Assembly: GCF_003286085.1 (NCBI RefSeq)
Contig: NW_020825706.1
Location: 682,001 to 746,000 of the forward strand
Reading direction: 5' to 3'
Source: Drosophila persimilis
Taxonomy: Eukaryota; Arthropoda; Insecta; Diptera; Drosophilidae
DNA length: 64,000 nt
Shown: positions 48,801 through 59,929 of the stretch, piece by piece
Layout: the number at the start of each line of letters is the position of its first letter
Position numbering within the stretch: position 1 is the stretch's first letter
Program-made: the position numbers and the translations under genes
The notes under the pieces: model-generated
The model's database searches: none
What the model saw: only the letters and a program-made list of their open reading frames with translations
Told to the model about the DNA's origin: nothing

Positions 48801-51800
48801 ACTTGGGTTTTATTATTAGTTTTGATTTATTCGATTAGCAATTTTCGCCCTCGTACTAATTGCGATAACTGGTCGTCGTCGCATTCAAATATTTAAATAA
48901 TGTGCGAACAACAAACACCAATGCTGCTCCCCGTCGCGTGTTCCACTGCTGCCGGCTGGCGAAAATGATATGAAACTTTATCTTGGCTGTGTGTTTTAGT
49001 CTCCCTCATGTTGTTTAGCTTCTATCCCCCCATACCCCTCCCCCAAGTGCTCCAACGTTTCGTACGGCTGCTCGTATGATTTCTTTAAACTGACAGCCGG
49101 TCGGTCGGGTGCAGGGTATATTCAATGGAGGGTTGGTAGCCGCTCTACCTAGACTTTCGAATGGAGAAAGCTTTGTGGGACTGCCTTACCTTCTTTTCGG
49201 TATACCATGACCTCAACCAAACCCATACAAAGACAACTGCAGTTGAGAACAGAGAGAGAGAGAGAGAGCCACTCTCAGCTGCTCTCTCTCTTCTGCACTG
49301 GCATTTGCATGTGTGTGAGTGTGGGTGGGAGCGCAACTATCGGTAACTGCTGGAAGCTCACGGCATTTTTGTTGGACTCGGGTTCTGTCGCGCTGAATGG
49401 AAAGTACCAAAAATAAATTAAGCAATTTAAATGAAATGAAATTTGTTGGGTTAACACAGCATGCAGGACATGCTAGAAGAGTTTTGCTTCGAAAGCTTCT
49501 TTATTGAGTAGTCGGCTTCTGGTGTCCAATAATTGGTTAAGGAGAACGAACATATTACAAGTTTTTGAATATCAAAATCAAATATGCATAAGAACTAAAA
49601 TATAACTTAACGCTGCTTTTGTTTAATCTTTGACCTCCTTGGATGTCGCCTCGATGAGTCCCTGTTTGCGTTCCTTTTGTGCATTTTTGATCATTTCGTC
49701 CACCTCTTCGATGGTGGGATCATTTGCATTCTTTTTGTGACCATCGGCGCTCCTTTTCGGATCATCGGATCTCTTTTTAGAATCAAGACCGTCGTCCTTT
49801 TTGGCCGGACTAACACTACGTCCATTCGATTCCGAGGCCCGAGTATTCGGCCGCTGGTCATGGTTAAACCACGAGTATCGATTCTGGCTCCTGCCGCGTC
49901 CGCGGCCACGTCCCCGTGGCATAAAGCGAGATTGAAAGCGACGCGGACTGTAGCTGCGCGACCGGCTGCGGGACCGAGTGCGTCGGAAACGTGACGCTGG
50001 CGAGGGTGTGCGCCGAGGCACAAATGGTGATGGTGTGCGGCGCGGCACAAAGGGCGACGGCGTACGCCGCCGGTGAACGGAACGTGAGCGAGAGCGTCGC
50101 TCGAAGCGTCGACCACGTCCAAATCGGCCACCAAATCGTCGTGGCGATCGGGAGCGACTGCGGGAACGCGATATAGAACGACGCCTCCTCGACCGCGACC
50201 TGGTTCTGGTACGTCGCAATGGGCTGTGTGAACGGGAACGCGAATTGCGACGGCTTCTGCGCCTCGATGTGCTGCGACGCCGCTCGCTGCGTCTCCTGTT
50301 CGAGCGACTCCGGCTGCGGCTCCGACTACGCGAGCTGCTGCTGCGCCCAATAGTCTTCTGCGGATCCGGTACGGCCAGACGCAGCAATCCGAACTTGTCC
50401 ATTTGCAGGGGCCGCTTGATTTGGAAGGAGAACCTGGGCGTCGGCTGCACCTGTGCCTGCTGTAGTGGTTTCTTTTGATCCTGGAATCTGGCTGCCACCT
50501 GCTGTGCCACCTGTACGCTGGTACTTGCACCAGCAGCTGCAGCATTCGAGGTAAAAGCAGAAGCTGCTGCATGCGCATGCCGTGAAGTGCTGGGTCCCAT
50601 GTCATCGTAGCTTGTCCTTTTGTTGCCGCCTCCAAACGGTTCCGGTTTGCGTGCCATCGACGGTGGTGGTGGCGGCGGTGAGGCATTGTGTCCGCCACCC
50701 TTTTGCAAGTACTCCCGTAGCCTGGCTTTCAGTTCGGCATCGCTGCCGACATTTTGCATTAGCCTAAAAGACAAAAGATTTCATAAATAGGGACTGCACG
50801 GCAGATAATCCACAGATTCATTAATTTCTAAGTACATACGTGTCCTGACTAGCAGTTTAGGGGTAGATGCAGGGAGAAATTTTTGAAATATTTCTAGCTG
50901 GGGAGAAAGTACGGGACACTCACCTGAAGGCCTCTTTAATGTCAATCTTTTTGAGCAGTTCGATGGGATCCACATCATCATCGTCCCCGGCGATGCTGTT
51001 GTTTCTGGACCTTGATTTCGATTTCTTTTCCTTTTTATCCTTTTTCTTTTTACCCTTCTTTTTGGCCTTTTTGTGCTTGTTGGCCTCGCGCAGCAGTCGC
51101 CGGACATTGGAGATGGTCTCGTCTTCGTCCAGCTTGAATTCGTTGGCCTTTTCGGCATCGATGATGGCCAGCTTGTCGTCACCGCCACCGCCGCCAAACT
51201 GTGGCTGATGTGTGCCGCTGCTGCTGTTGTCACGTGCTCTTCCAGCTAAAATGGGAAATAGGTTAGACCGAAAAAGGAACAGCAGCTGGAGGAGGAGGAG
51301 CAGTCTCCCTTTCGTGTACTTACTTGGATCCTCGCTATCACTTTCAACACTGCCGCCACTGGAGGAGCTGGACTCGTCCGATGTTTGGGCCAAATCGACA
51401 ACATCGGTGCTGTTCAGTGTATGCTTACCATCGCCAACAGCATTTCCGACTGGGACTGGGGGTGGGACTACGACTCCTGGAGGCAGATTTGAGCAGCGCT
51501 GGAGAGCATCCAACGAGAGACGTGCCTCCGCATGCTGGGGCAATAGATTCAGGCAATCATTGTAGGCCTTGACCGCTTCGGGTATGCAGTTCTTCTCTTC
51601 GTAGCTACGTCCAAGTGCCACCAGGGTCTCGCACATGTATATACGCGCATTCACATGGTACTTATTCAAGCTTAGGGCCTTCTCGAAGTCTTGCAGACCC
51701 TTTAGGAAGCTGCCACGATTCGCGTAGAGGGCACCGCGCGCCACCAAGCCCTCAACATTGCGCGGATCAATGTTCAATGCCTTATTCAGGCACTGAAAGG

Positions 51801-54800
51801 CCTCAACTTGCTGGCCATTCTTAAAGTGCTCAATGCCATCAGCCACGGAGCTGATTGGATGATTCGGTTTTGCGATCGATGGGGAAACGAAACGAAACGG
51901 AACGGTATGCAAATGGTGGGAATGGAATACACAATTTTGTCGCCACTAATCCTTAGAAAAAAGCTCCTCTAAAACTCCACAAACAAACACTTACCGAAAT
52001 GCCCACTGGGAGGCCTGCTTCTGTCGCAGCTCTGTGGCATATTCCGCCTCCGGGTAGCCAAACTTCAGGTGTCCCATCATTGAAAAGTTCTCGTTGGGCT
52101 GCAGGCCATTCACTTGAAAGAGTAAATCATAGTTGGGATTCTCGAATTCCGGCGCAAAACGCAACATATCCTCATAGTGCACGGATGAAGGATGCTCCAG
52201 ATTATGGATTTGCCTAAAACAAAGGAGAGGGTTTACAAATTGGTTGCTTGGTGGGGGAGGTTTCGATCTCTACCGATAGTATTTGGGCAGATCCTTGATG
52301 TCGCAGAGCCCGAGCTTCAGATCTGGCGATTTCTGGTACATGCCAATCATATTCAGGGCCAGACGTTCGGCATCCGATGAGATTTGACAGATCTCGCAGC
52401 GGAGTATGTCGTTGGGACCGAATTGACGCGGATTTCCCTGTTTGTCCAGTGGCAGAGGCCCCCAATTTGTTTGCATTATGGTGGCCTACAGACAGCAGCA
52501 GAGATTAGCTTTTGGATGGAAGGAAGAAACTCCCCTACCTACCTTTATGGGTATATCTGCCAGATACACGTGCAGTGGTTCTTCAGAGCACAGGGGCTTA
52601 ACCATCAAACGATTGAAACGGGGCAAACTCATGACCGAGGCATAGATAATGCTGCCCTGTTTGAGGACATCCAAGCGATATGTCCAGGCTTTACGTTTGT
52701 CCTTGAGTTGTGTGAAGAACTCGTATGGGGGCTGCTGAACAAGGCATTCGCTACCTAAAACACAACAAAAACTCATAAGAAACTGATTTGATTTGGCTAA
52801 AAAGGAGATCTCCTACCGATTGCCACCACAGAATCCTCCATAACATTGGCAACCAGACCACGATCGTACAGCTCCGTCGCCTTTCTGGTCAAGAACTGAT
52901 GCACTTTGAGGCGCTTGGCACGCTCCTGAAATGTAAAATACTTCTGTCGCTCCAGGTACACACTGAAGTTCATTTGGGTGAGGCCCATCTGGCGCAACTC
53001 CTCGCTGCCACGCTCATCGTCCCAAATCTTTTGCAGCGGCTGGCCATGGTAGCTGATCGCCTTGCCGATATATTCAATATTCATTTTGTCTGTTGAGTGG
53101 CCCAGCCCCCGAAAAAATTTTCACAATGGGCGTCCTCTGCAAGAAAAAAAACGACACGCAAAAAAAAGTATTAGCCCTTGCGAAAAAAATATTGAGCACC
53201 CGGCATGACGGCTTTACGCCTGCCGCAGCTGCACAAAAATTAGTTAAATCGAATGCATAATATGAGGTCTAGTTTATTACCTTGCTTTAAACACAATTTA
53301 TTTGTCTGAAATCGTGTTTACTTATTAAAAATTAAATATTTTTGTGCGCCGCCGCTGGCAAAAAAAAGCACGCACGAGTAAGGAGAGCAGTGTGACCGTG
53401 GATTTGCCGATAGAATACCGACTGACCCTCAGAATATACCAAAATATACAGTCTCATTATCAAAATATACCGTAAATATACTGACGAATCGTTCAAGTTC
53501 CATCCTGTTCCTCGGTTTTGATATTCCGCCCTGCGCACATAATTTTATCCGACATTTGTATACCCTATTTCGTGAACTCAATATTAAAATACCGTTTTAC
53601 AAGCCGTAATTGAATCGTAATTAATAATGTATTTCACAGATTCTCATGCTTTTGACATATTAATGTATTTGATCTGTTTTCTGTATATACATCTCGATTC
53701 CTATACCTATTCTTAGTCTCTGTAAGAAGAGCTTTAAAACAGAGACTGACTACTTAGAGCCTGGGATGACGAACAGTTCCACAATTCTATAATATCCACT
53801 CCCCCAGGGTTACATTCTTGCTAATTTTTCGATAAGTGTGTCTGGTTCATACAAACTGAATGTTGCCAGCAGCATAAAACGCAAATGAATGCAGGAACAT
53901 TGCTGCGAGGAAAAATCCCTCCACGAAAAGAGGATATTTTACTTAGAAAAAGAGAGCAAGTCCCAAGAAAAGACCACAAGTCGCACAAAAGAGTGGAAAT
54001 CCCACCAAACAGCAATCGATACTATCGAATGGTACACTCAGTGGTACCATCGATTGCCCATAGACGGCGTTTGGTGTTTCAAATATTTGAATTCTGTTTT
54101 TCGTCTGTTTTTTTTTTGCAGCCATTAAAATCCAAGTCACTGGGAAAGGAAAATGCAAGTGGATGGAGATACTGCGCAAGAACTCAAACAACAATGAGTA
54201 CACGCGTAGTCTGTTCTACACCAGCAAGGAGATATACGAGCACAGCGAGACGCCTCTGCCGGACTTTGAGCCGCGCGGCCTGGAGCTCTCCGCCGGCGAG
54301 CATACGTTCATCTTCAAGGTGGCCCTGGGCCGGCAGCTGCCCTCCAGCTTCAAGGGCAGCTACGGCAGCATCAAGTACAAGATGCGTGTCCTCATCCAGC
54401 GGCCCTGGACATTCGATGAGCGCCACAATATCGGCTTTACGGTGGTCAAGAACATTCCGCTGCAGGCCATGCAACGCACCGTGTCCAGTCCCCTGGAGAA
54501 GCAGATAACCAAGACGATCAGTCTGTTCGGCACGCGCCCCATCACGATGGTGGCTCTGCTGCCTGAGGACTTTGCAGTGCGGGGCGAGCCGCTACGCATC
54601 TGCGTCACCGTCATGAACAACAGCACCACGAATGTGGAGAAGCTGCGCTTCAGTGTGCTCCAGTATGTGACATACTACAGCCATGTGCCGCTGCGCGTCC
54701 AGAAGGTCGAGTGCATTGCCATTGCCAACAAGGAGACGGGCTCCGTGCAGAAGAAGAGCGAACGGAGCTTCGCCCACGAGCTCCTCATGCCGGAGGGAGC

Positions 54801-55665
54801 CCAACCGACTGACGATCAACTGAGCGGGGTGATCACCATTGTCTACGAGCTGCGTGTGGAGGCAGTGCTGCGGGGATTCTTCAAGAATCTGGTGCTAAAT
54901 CTGCCCTTCAAGGTGTACTCGCAGGACGCGTCGAACCGTCTGGGCTCGATGCGTCCCACGCCCCCACCCAGACCGGCGAACGGACCGCCCGGACCCGATG
55001 CCAACGGAACGATGGGCAATCCGTTCGAGCCCGCACCCACCGGAGGAGCCTGGCAGGTGATTCGCACGCTGGACTCTTCGATTGGCTCGCCATCGCGTTC
55101 CTCGCAGTTCAGCGAATGCAGCTCCCTCAACTCCACCACCTCCGATTCGTCGACGGCCACGCTCAGTCCCGCTGTGGGCGGTGTGGAGCTGTCGTACACG
55201 TCGGGCGGGTCACAATCCTCGCAGTATGGCTCGCAGTACGGCTCGCAGTATGGCAGCCCCTCGGCCAGGGCCAGTCTGCGCAGCTCCAATGTCCCGTATA
55301 TGCCTTATTCGTCCAGCCCGATGATGGTGCAATCGTATCCGCCACCGCATTTGCCAACCTATCCGCTGCCAGAGTCGCCCCAGTACTCGCTGCTGGCGAT
55401 GACGCCGCCGCCACCACCCCAGCCCGTGCCCCCAGTGGCCCCCGCCCCGGTCAGCGGGTACAGTCAATTGCCATCCACAACGGCATCATCATCGTCTGCA
55501 TCGTTTCTGCAGCCACGCCAGCCGCCCGGCGTACACGAGTTGCGTAAGTGGCCAGCTGATATTTTTGGACAAGTAATCCTCCATGCCTTTGCCTTCTTTG
55601 CAGCGCCATCCTATGAAGAGCTGTTTGGTCGGGCCAATGCCCCCGCGGAGACAACGACAACGTGA
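45812..55665 (+). CDS. Alpha-arrestin with PPxY tail and 8.2-kb host intron
   Basis: Exons 45812-45926, 54122-55543 and 55604-55665 give 532 residues. Exon 1 starts [20 protein letters not shown] and stops after KRTKIR; exon 2 continues [17 protein letters not shown] with the arrestin N-domain ([45 protein letters not shown]) and C-domain ([20 protein letters not shown] through [12 protein letters not shown]). A long Pro/Ser/Tyr-rich tail follows. Exon 3 completes PPSYEELFG near the C-terminus (PPSY ~513-516), a HECT-ligase-binding motif. Alpha-arrestins act as ubiquitin-ligase adaptors at membranes. The gene Leash (CG4674) is a plausible orthologue, from memory. The first intron hosts Adk3 and a TTC14-like gene on the other strand. 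Confidence 0.88.
47303..47953 (-). CDS. Adk3: Adenylate kinase 3 (mitochondrial GTP:AMP phosphotransferase)
   Basis: Transfers a phosphate from GTP (or ATP) to AMP in the mitochondrial matrix. Single frame of 216 residues. Walker A GAPGSGKG at 12-19; NMP-binding [22 protein letters not shown] region [16 protein letters not shown] followed by [20 protein letters not shown]. The LID lacks the four-Cys zinc site of some bacterial kinases, as expected for eukaryotic AK3. The [10 protein letters not shown] stretch and N-terminus [12 protein letters not shown] match fly Adk3 (CG6612) better than Adk2. No intron in the coding region. It is nested, antisense, in the first intron of the alpha-arrestin gene. 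Confidence 0.9.
   Translation of the reverse strand: MYSKIFRAVIIGAPGSGKGTISERIVKTFGFLHISSGDILRQNIINNTDLGKKAQQFINSGQLVPDEIVTKTMLARIREVGNKSYILDGFPRNSAQADILSAREQIDAVINLNIPHDVIICRVKNRWIHAPSGRVYNIGFDDPKVPGKDDVTGEPLTQREDDKPEVVAKRLQLYDELMSPVLAWYAERGLVTSFKGRETKEIWPRVERFLKDKVQG
49623..53084 (-). CDS. TTC14-like TPR protein with RS-rich C-terminus
   Basis: Seven exons: 52817-53084, 52543-52754, 52274-52485, 51995-52213, 51324-51850, 50924-51245 and 49623-50763. Phases agree; 966 residues. An N-terminal region ([20 protein letters not shown]) leads into an S1-like segment ([29 protein letters not shown]). TPR units follow at about 305-420: [60 protein letters not shown]. Then a Ser-rich acidic patch, a Lys cluster ([14 protein letters not shown]), and a long Arg/Ser C-terminus with repeated RRTPSPFVP units. 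S1 plus TPR plus basic tail is TTC14; the RS domain suggests a nuclear-speckle/splicing link, by inference. From memory the fly orthologue is CG6621. Nested in the arrestin intron. Confidence 0.88.
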
Positions 55666-57442
55666 GCGAGCTGTGAGCCGACGCCTTCCTCTGCGACACC
55701 CAGTTACGTCCAAGCTTTGCCTAGATTTTAGAGCTTCAGGTTTACTTTAATAGTGTTATCGAATATCAATAGGTATATCGAATATATATATCATAGACAG
55801 AACAATCGGCAATGTGTGCGCACAATTTAATTTAAGGCTTGAATTTACACCAAAATGGAGGCACACAAAAATGAATGAATGAAAAGAATTTGATCTGTTT
55901 TGGTGTAAATTTGTTGTACGCTTTTGTTAGCATTTTTTTTTGAAACGAGGCAAATAATTTGATCTTGTTCCACTTTTGTATCTAAATAGTTGTTCCAATC
56001 ATTAGATAAACCAATGTATCTAAAATCTATGTGTCTTTTGGAGCCAAAACAAATATACTTTAAAGTTTAAAGGGAGAGACCCTAAGTAAAAAATCATAAA
56101 AAGACTACAAAATGTGGAGAATATTAATAAAAAACATAAATTTGTTCACATATTTTAGAGAAATATGTTAAATATTTAAACAAAAATGTCACAAATCATA
56201 GAATTTAATGGAAATTACAAATTAGCTAAAGATTTCTCACGATTTTGTTCAAATTATTTGCCTGAGCTTCAAAATGCCAACAGTTTGAAATATTTAAAGC
56301 ACAAAAAATAGATAGAAAACCCATAGCATACAAATTAGCCAACAAATTAACAAATAAACATACGAAAATGTCTATGAACAAATTTTTAAATGAATTAAAA
56401 ATTAAAAATGATTTATTTAGTTAAGCTCTAAAAACTTCCTACAATCAAAGAATTTTTAGAACAAAAGTCTGTCTTTGGACCGCCCTTTCTCTCTCTGACA
56501 GCCAAATAAACGAAAGACTTTCACGGGAATTTAATCACTCATTTCTCAAAACATCCAGCCCGCCTATTTATCGAATACTTTTTATGTCTATCCAAAGATA
56601 CTGATCTTCTCAAAGCACTCAATTTTATACGCTTAAGTTTTTTACACGATGCCCCCACAACCATGATATAATTTATTTCTCCCACTTAATTTATACATTT
56701 TTTTAGGATTTAAATACTTAAGCACGGATTGAATATGTTGATTGATGGAACTTTTGTATCGTTCGAAAGCAATCTCATCTTTTAGTCTTAAGCGCACAAA
56801 ATGCAATTACAAAAAATACGAAAAAGGATTTTCTTTAAGGTGCTTATAATTCTCAAAAAAGAAAACACACATATTTTTGTATACAGATTTTTTTTATTAT
56901 GTTTTTAGTTTTGTGGTAAAACTAATTAAAATTTCATTTACTTAAGCGAACAAGCAAATAAAATGTTAATATAATTACAAAAAAAACTTAAACTGAAGGT
57001 TCAAGGATAATTTCTATGTACCCTGTGGGATGTATTTGTTGTTGATTGAAAATTCTTTTTTTTTATGCGAAAAATCTGTGGGAAGAGATGGTTTGATATG
57101 CTCATAAAAAGGTCATAAAGTGCTCTCAAAATGCTCATAAAATTCTCTTGAAATGCTCCTAAAATTCTCTTAAAATTCTTGTTATATCGGGGGTATTTTT
57201 ATTAATATTTTTTGAAGCATATCAAACTATTACCAAAAAAATTAAAAGATCTTTTGTTATGGTTTGATATTTTTAATGGATCTTTTTTCTAGCGGATTTA
57301 CAAAGTGGATCTCTGCGTTTGGTTGCTGATGCTTGGTGCTTCAGAGAAATTATAGACGAAAAATGAGAATTTCATTTATCAGGAGAATTTGTACTTTAAA
57401 AATATTTTTCTTATATATATTAAAAAACGAGGGGGAACGTTT
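55666..57442. other. 3' UTR of alpha-arrestin and AT-rich spacer
   Basis: AT-rich, no coding frame. A perfect 14-bp inverted repeat lies at 55842-55855/55898-55911. Around 57100-57180 a short degenerate repeat of the form GCTCATAAAATTCTCTT recurs several times. Confidence 0.55.
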
Positions 57443-58286
57443 AGAGTTGCTGCGGACACCGCAACTCTACAGTTATACCCGATACTAAGTCAGTATAGCT
57501 CTCCTCCGGCAGACGCCGCTAATATTAAACGACACGACAAAGAGTGCGTGCGAGAGAGACAGAAAATCAGTCTGAGCGTGACGTCGGGCGCTGCGTAGCC
57601 ACTGCAAATTGATTTGTTCCTTTTGGCTATAAAAATGATCTGATCTGATCCAAATTCAGCAACCGGATAGATATAGTCATTCTCTATGATTCTGCGTTTT
57701 CTCGAATCTGCAATATTGTGGATGCAACAGATTTTCGTCCTTTGTGGGGGCGGATGGGGGTGGGACGAAATTTTGACACAAAACGGTCAAGGTCCGATAT
57801 CATAGGAGTGTGGATACCAAATTTGGTTGCTCTAGCTCTTATGGGTTCTGAGATCCTTGAACTCATACTTTGCAATTGGCAAAACCGACTATGAAACCTG
57901 TGTGTTAGAGTGAGACAGAGCGAGAAGGAGTGAAATTGTTTTCGTGATTCTGGCTGTAATAATTATACGATCTGGTTCAGATTGCACTCTAGAAGATATA
58001 GTCATCTTCTACGATTCTGCGTTTTTAGTTTTCTCGTATCGTCGAAATTGTGGATGCCACAGATTTTCGCCCTTTGTGGGGGCGGAAGTGGGCGGGGCAA
58101 AGTTTTGAAATATTTTTGGAGCAGTGACATATCACATAAGTCTGGATCCAAAACATCGTTGCTCTAGCTCTTATAGTCTTTGAGCATTAGGCGCTGAAGG
58201 GGACGGACAGACGGACGGACGGACAGACGGACAGACGGACAGACGGACGGACGGACAGACAGAGTCATTTTGAGTATCGGGTATAA
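57443..58286. mobile_element. Non-autonomous transposon relic (DINE-1/mini-me-like)
   Basis: The 5' end has a hairpin (AGAGTTGC at 57443-57450 pairing with GCAACTCT at 57461-57468), followed by TTATACCCGATACT at 57473-57486. The exact inverse AGTATCGGGTATAA lies at 58273-58286. Just inside the right end is a (GACR)n microsatellite (58201-58263). The interior is two tandem diverged units (~57625-57945 and ~57948-58195), each with AGATATAGTCAT, TGATTCTGCGTTTT-like and CAGATTTTCG-CCTTTGTGGGGG blocks. No protein frame. Terminal/subterminal inverted repeats and the GTCY-type repeat are features of DINE-1 (Helitron-like) and mini-me elements; the exact family needs a repeat library. Confidence 0.72.
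58201..58263. repeat. (GACR)n microsatellite
   Basis: Tandem GACG/GACA tetranucleotides inside the right end of the transposon relic. Confidence 0.9.
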
Positions 58287-58403
58287 AAATAACTAGGATT
58301 AAATACCCTATTATTTAAAATAATTTGAAGGGCAAGGGCCTTAAGCCACACCAAACAGAAGCATTTAAAGAGGGTAGAGAGTTTCCCAGGCAGAAACGCA
58401 ATT

Positions 58404-58645
58404 GAATCGACCGAGTGGCGCTGCTGCATGACGCGTAATCACAGAGAATAGGTTTTGCCAGATAGAGTGCTTCTTTTCGGCTATAACCTTCCATAAAGAT
58501 GCTACCCTTGGACTGATTTTTAGCTCCAGCTTAATCAAATCGACTGAGAGGCACTGCCGCATGACTCGTATTACCAGAGATTAAGTTTCTCCTGAGTCTT
58601 TCATAAAGAAGCTGCCCTTGGACTGATTTTAAGCCTTAGCCATGA
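58404..58645. repeat. ~133-bp tandem duplication
   Basis: Copies start near 58404 and 58537. They share AATCGAC-GAG-GGC-CTGC-GCATGAC and ATAAAGA-GCT-CCCTTGGACTG blocks in the same order. Confidence 0.75.
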
Positions 58646-59790
58646 AGGACAAGTTAATCTTTTAGTTTAATACTTGAAGGGTATACAATTGTCGAGTTAA
58701 CTACTAGTTAAAGCACCCTGTGAGCAGTTAAAGCAGGTCATGTTGAACCAGAACCAGCCAGAAATGTGGCTAAAAACCCTCCCGTAACCAGGGCCAGAAA
58801 GCAGGGACACTCCTACGAAAAAAAAGAAGGGAAAAATACAAAAACGTATATATTTTTGTACGTGTTAAATTACAATTTCAAGTGCTTGGAAGAAAAGTGC
58901 GTTTTTGGCACCGCCTCGACGGCTGAGGTCCCCGTCCAACGTCAGCGTTGATGTGTCGCCCACGCCCCCACGACCCCCGACCCCCCGATGCTACCTGTGT
59001 CTGGAGTAGGACGACCAAGAGTTCGAGTTGTAAACGTGTGCGGCTTTTCTAACAAGTAACGGAAGTGTTAAGTCAGCTGTAATTGTTTTCCTTCATATTT
59101 TTGCCACTGGCGAACCCTCCTTCAACTATGTCCACGAGGACGAGGACGACTATTTAGTTTGCCTGGGCCCTAGGGGGGGGGGGGGGGGGGGGGGGGGGAA
59201 TCAGTGGAAACCATAAATTATATTTCACATGGCAATGGTATGCGCTGCGCTGCGCTGCCGGGGTCTGGTCTGAGGGCCTGGCCTGCATGAAAAGCATACA
59301 TAAACAAAATTGTTAAATAATAGCGACATTTAGCGGAAGTGTAATGCCTCCCCCCCCCACATTCTGCAAACTTCAGCACGCGGCGACAAACGATCGTTCC
59401 CCCCCCATAGTTTTTTTCTGTCAAATTATAGAGGTGCCACTGCTCTGTACCCCCTCACCACCATTCCCCTGTGACCTGCACTTAAATGTCTTAATCGCCT
59501 CCCACAATGGGGGCAAGAGGGTTAATGATTTGTTGGCTTTGGGGCGGCAGTGGCAGTGGCAGCAATTTGAAGCTTTTGCTTTTCGGCATTGAAACGTGCC
59601 ACTAACTGATATTGAGTATGCGCCATGTGTGGCTCCTGGAAATAGATACAGATACAAATACAGGATTGATAAGCACGTGCATACGTGGGGCAAAAGTAAT
59701 CTATAGTTTGTTCATTTATCTATATTTTTATACAACAATATTGTATGCGGCATAAGGCACGATGGGAGTACGAAATGGTATTGGTTTTGT
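58646..59790. other. Gene-poor spacer with G-run
   Basis: A C/G-rich patch (58910-59170) contains short frames that look compositionally coding (for example EPSFNYVHEDEDDYL at 59116-59160) but no recognisable splice sites. It is followed by 26 consecutive G at 59173-59198. I cannot assign a gene. Confidence 0.4.
59173..59198. repeat. 26-nt poly-G run
   Basis: Uninterrupted run of 26 G. Its exact length may be a sequencing or assembly artefact. Confidence 0.85.
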
Positions 59791-59929
59791 GGCTTATCGA
59801 ATGATTTATCGGGTTGTAGAGTTAATCCAGTGTGGAAGAAGGGCTATCGTTTATGGTAAACTATCGATGGAAGTTCGATTAACATCGAATGATTATCGCA
59901 TAAATATTTAAGAATAATAAATTGCTCAA

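Larger units (their letters stand above)
45927..54121 (+). other. Large first intron of the alpha-arrestin gene
   Basis: Donor GGTAAGTC at 45927, acceptor TTTTTTTTGCAG ending at 54121. Besides the two nested genes it holds ~1.3 kb of featureless DNA (45.93-47.3 kb), ~1.6 kb between the nested genes (48.0-49.6 kb; a poly-T run near 48636-48650 and a GA run near 49252-49269) and ~1 kb after the TTC14-like gene (53.1-54.1 kb). Confidence 0.8.

Noticed and set aside
59026-59260. Open frame through the poly-G run encoding poly-Gly
   Set aside because: No start codon, no clear splice sites; kept only as a low-interest observation.
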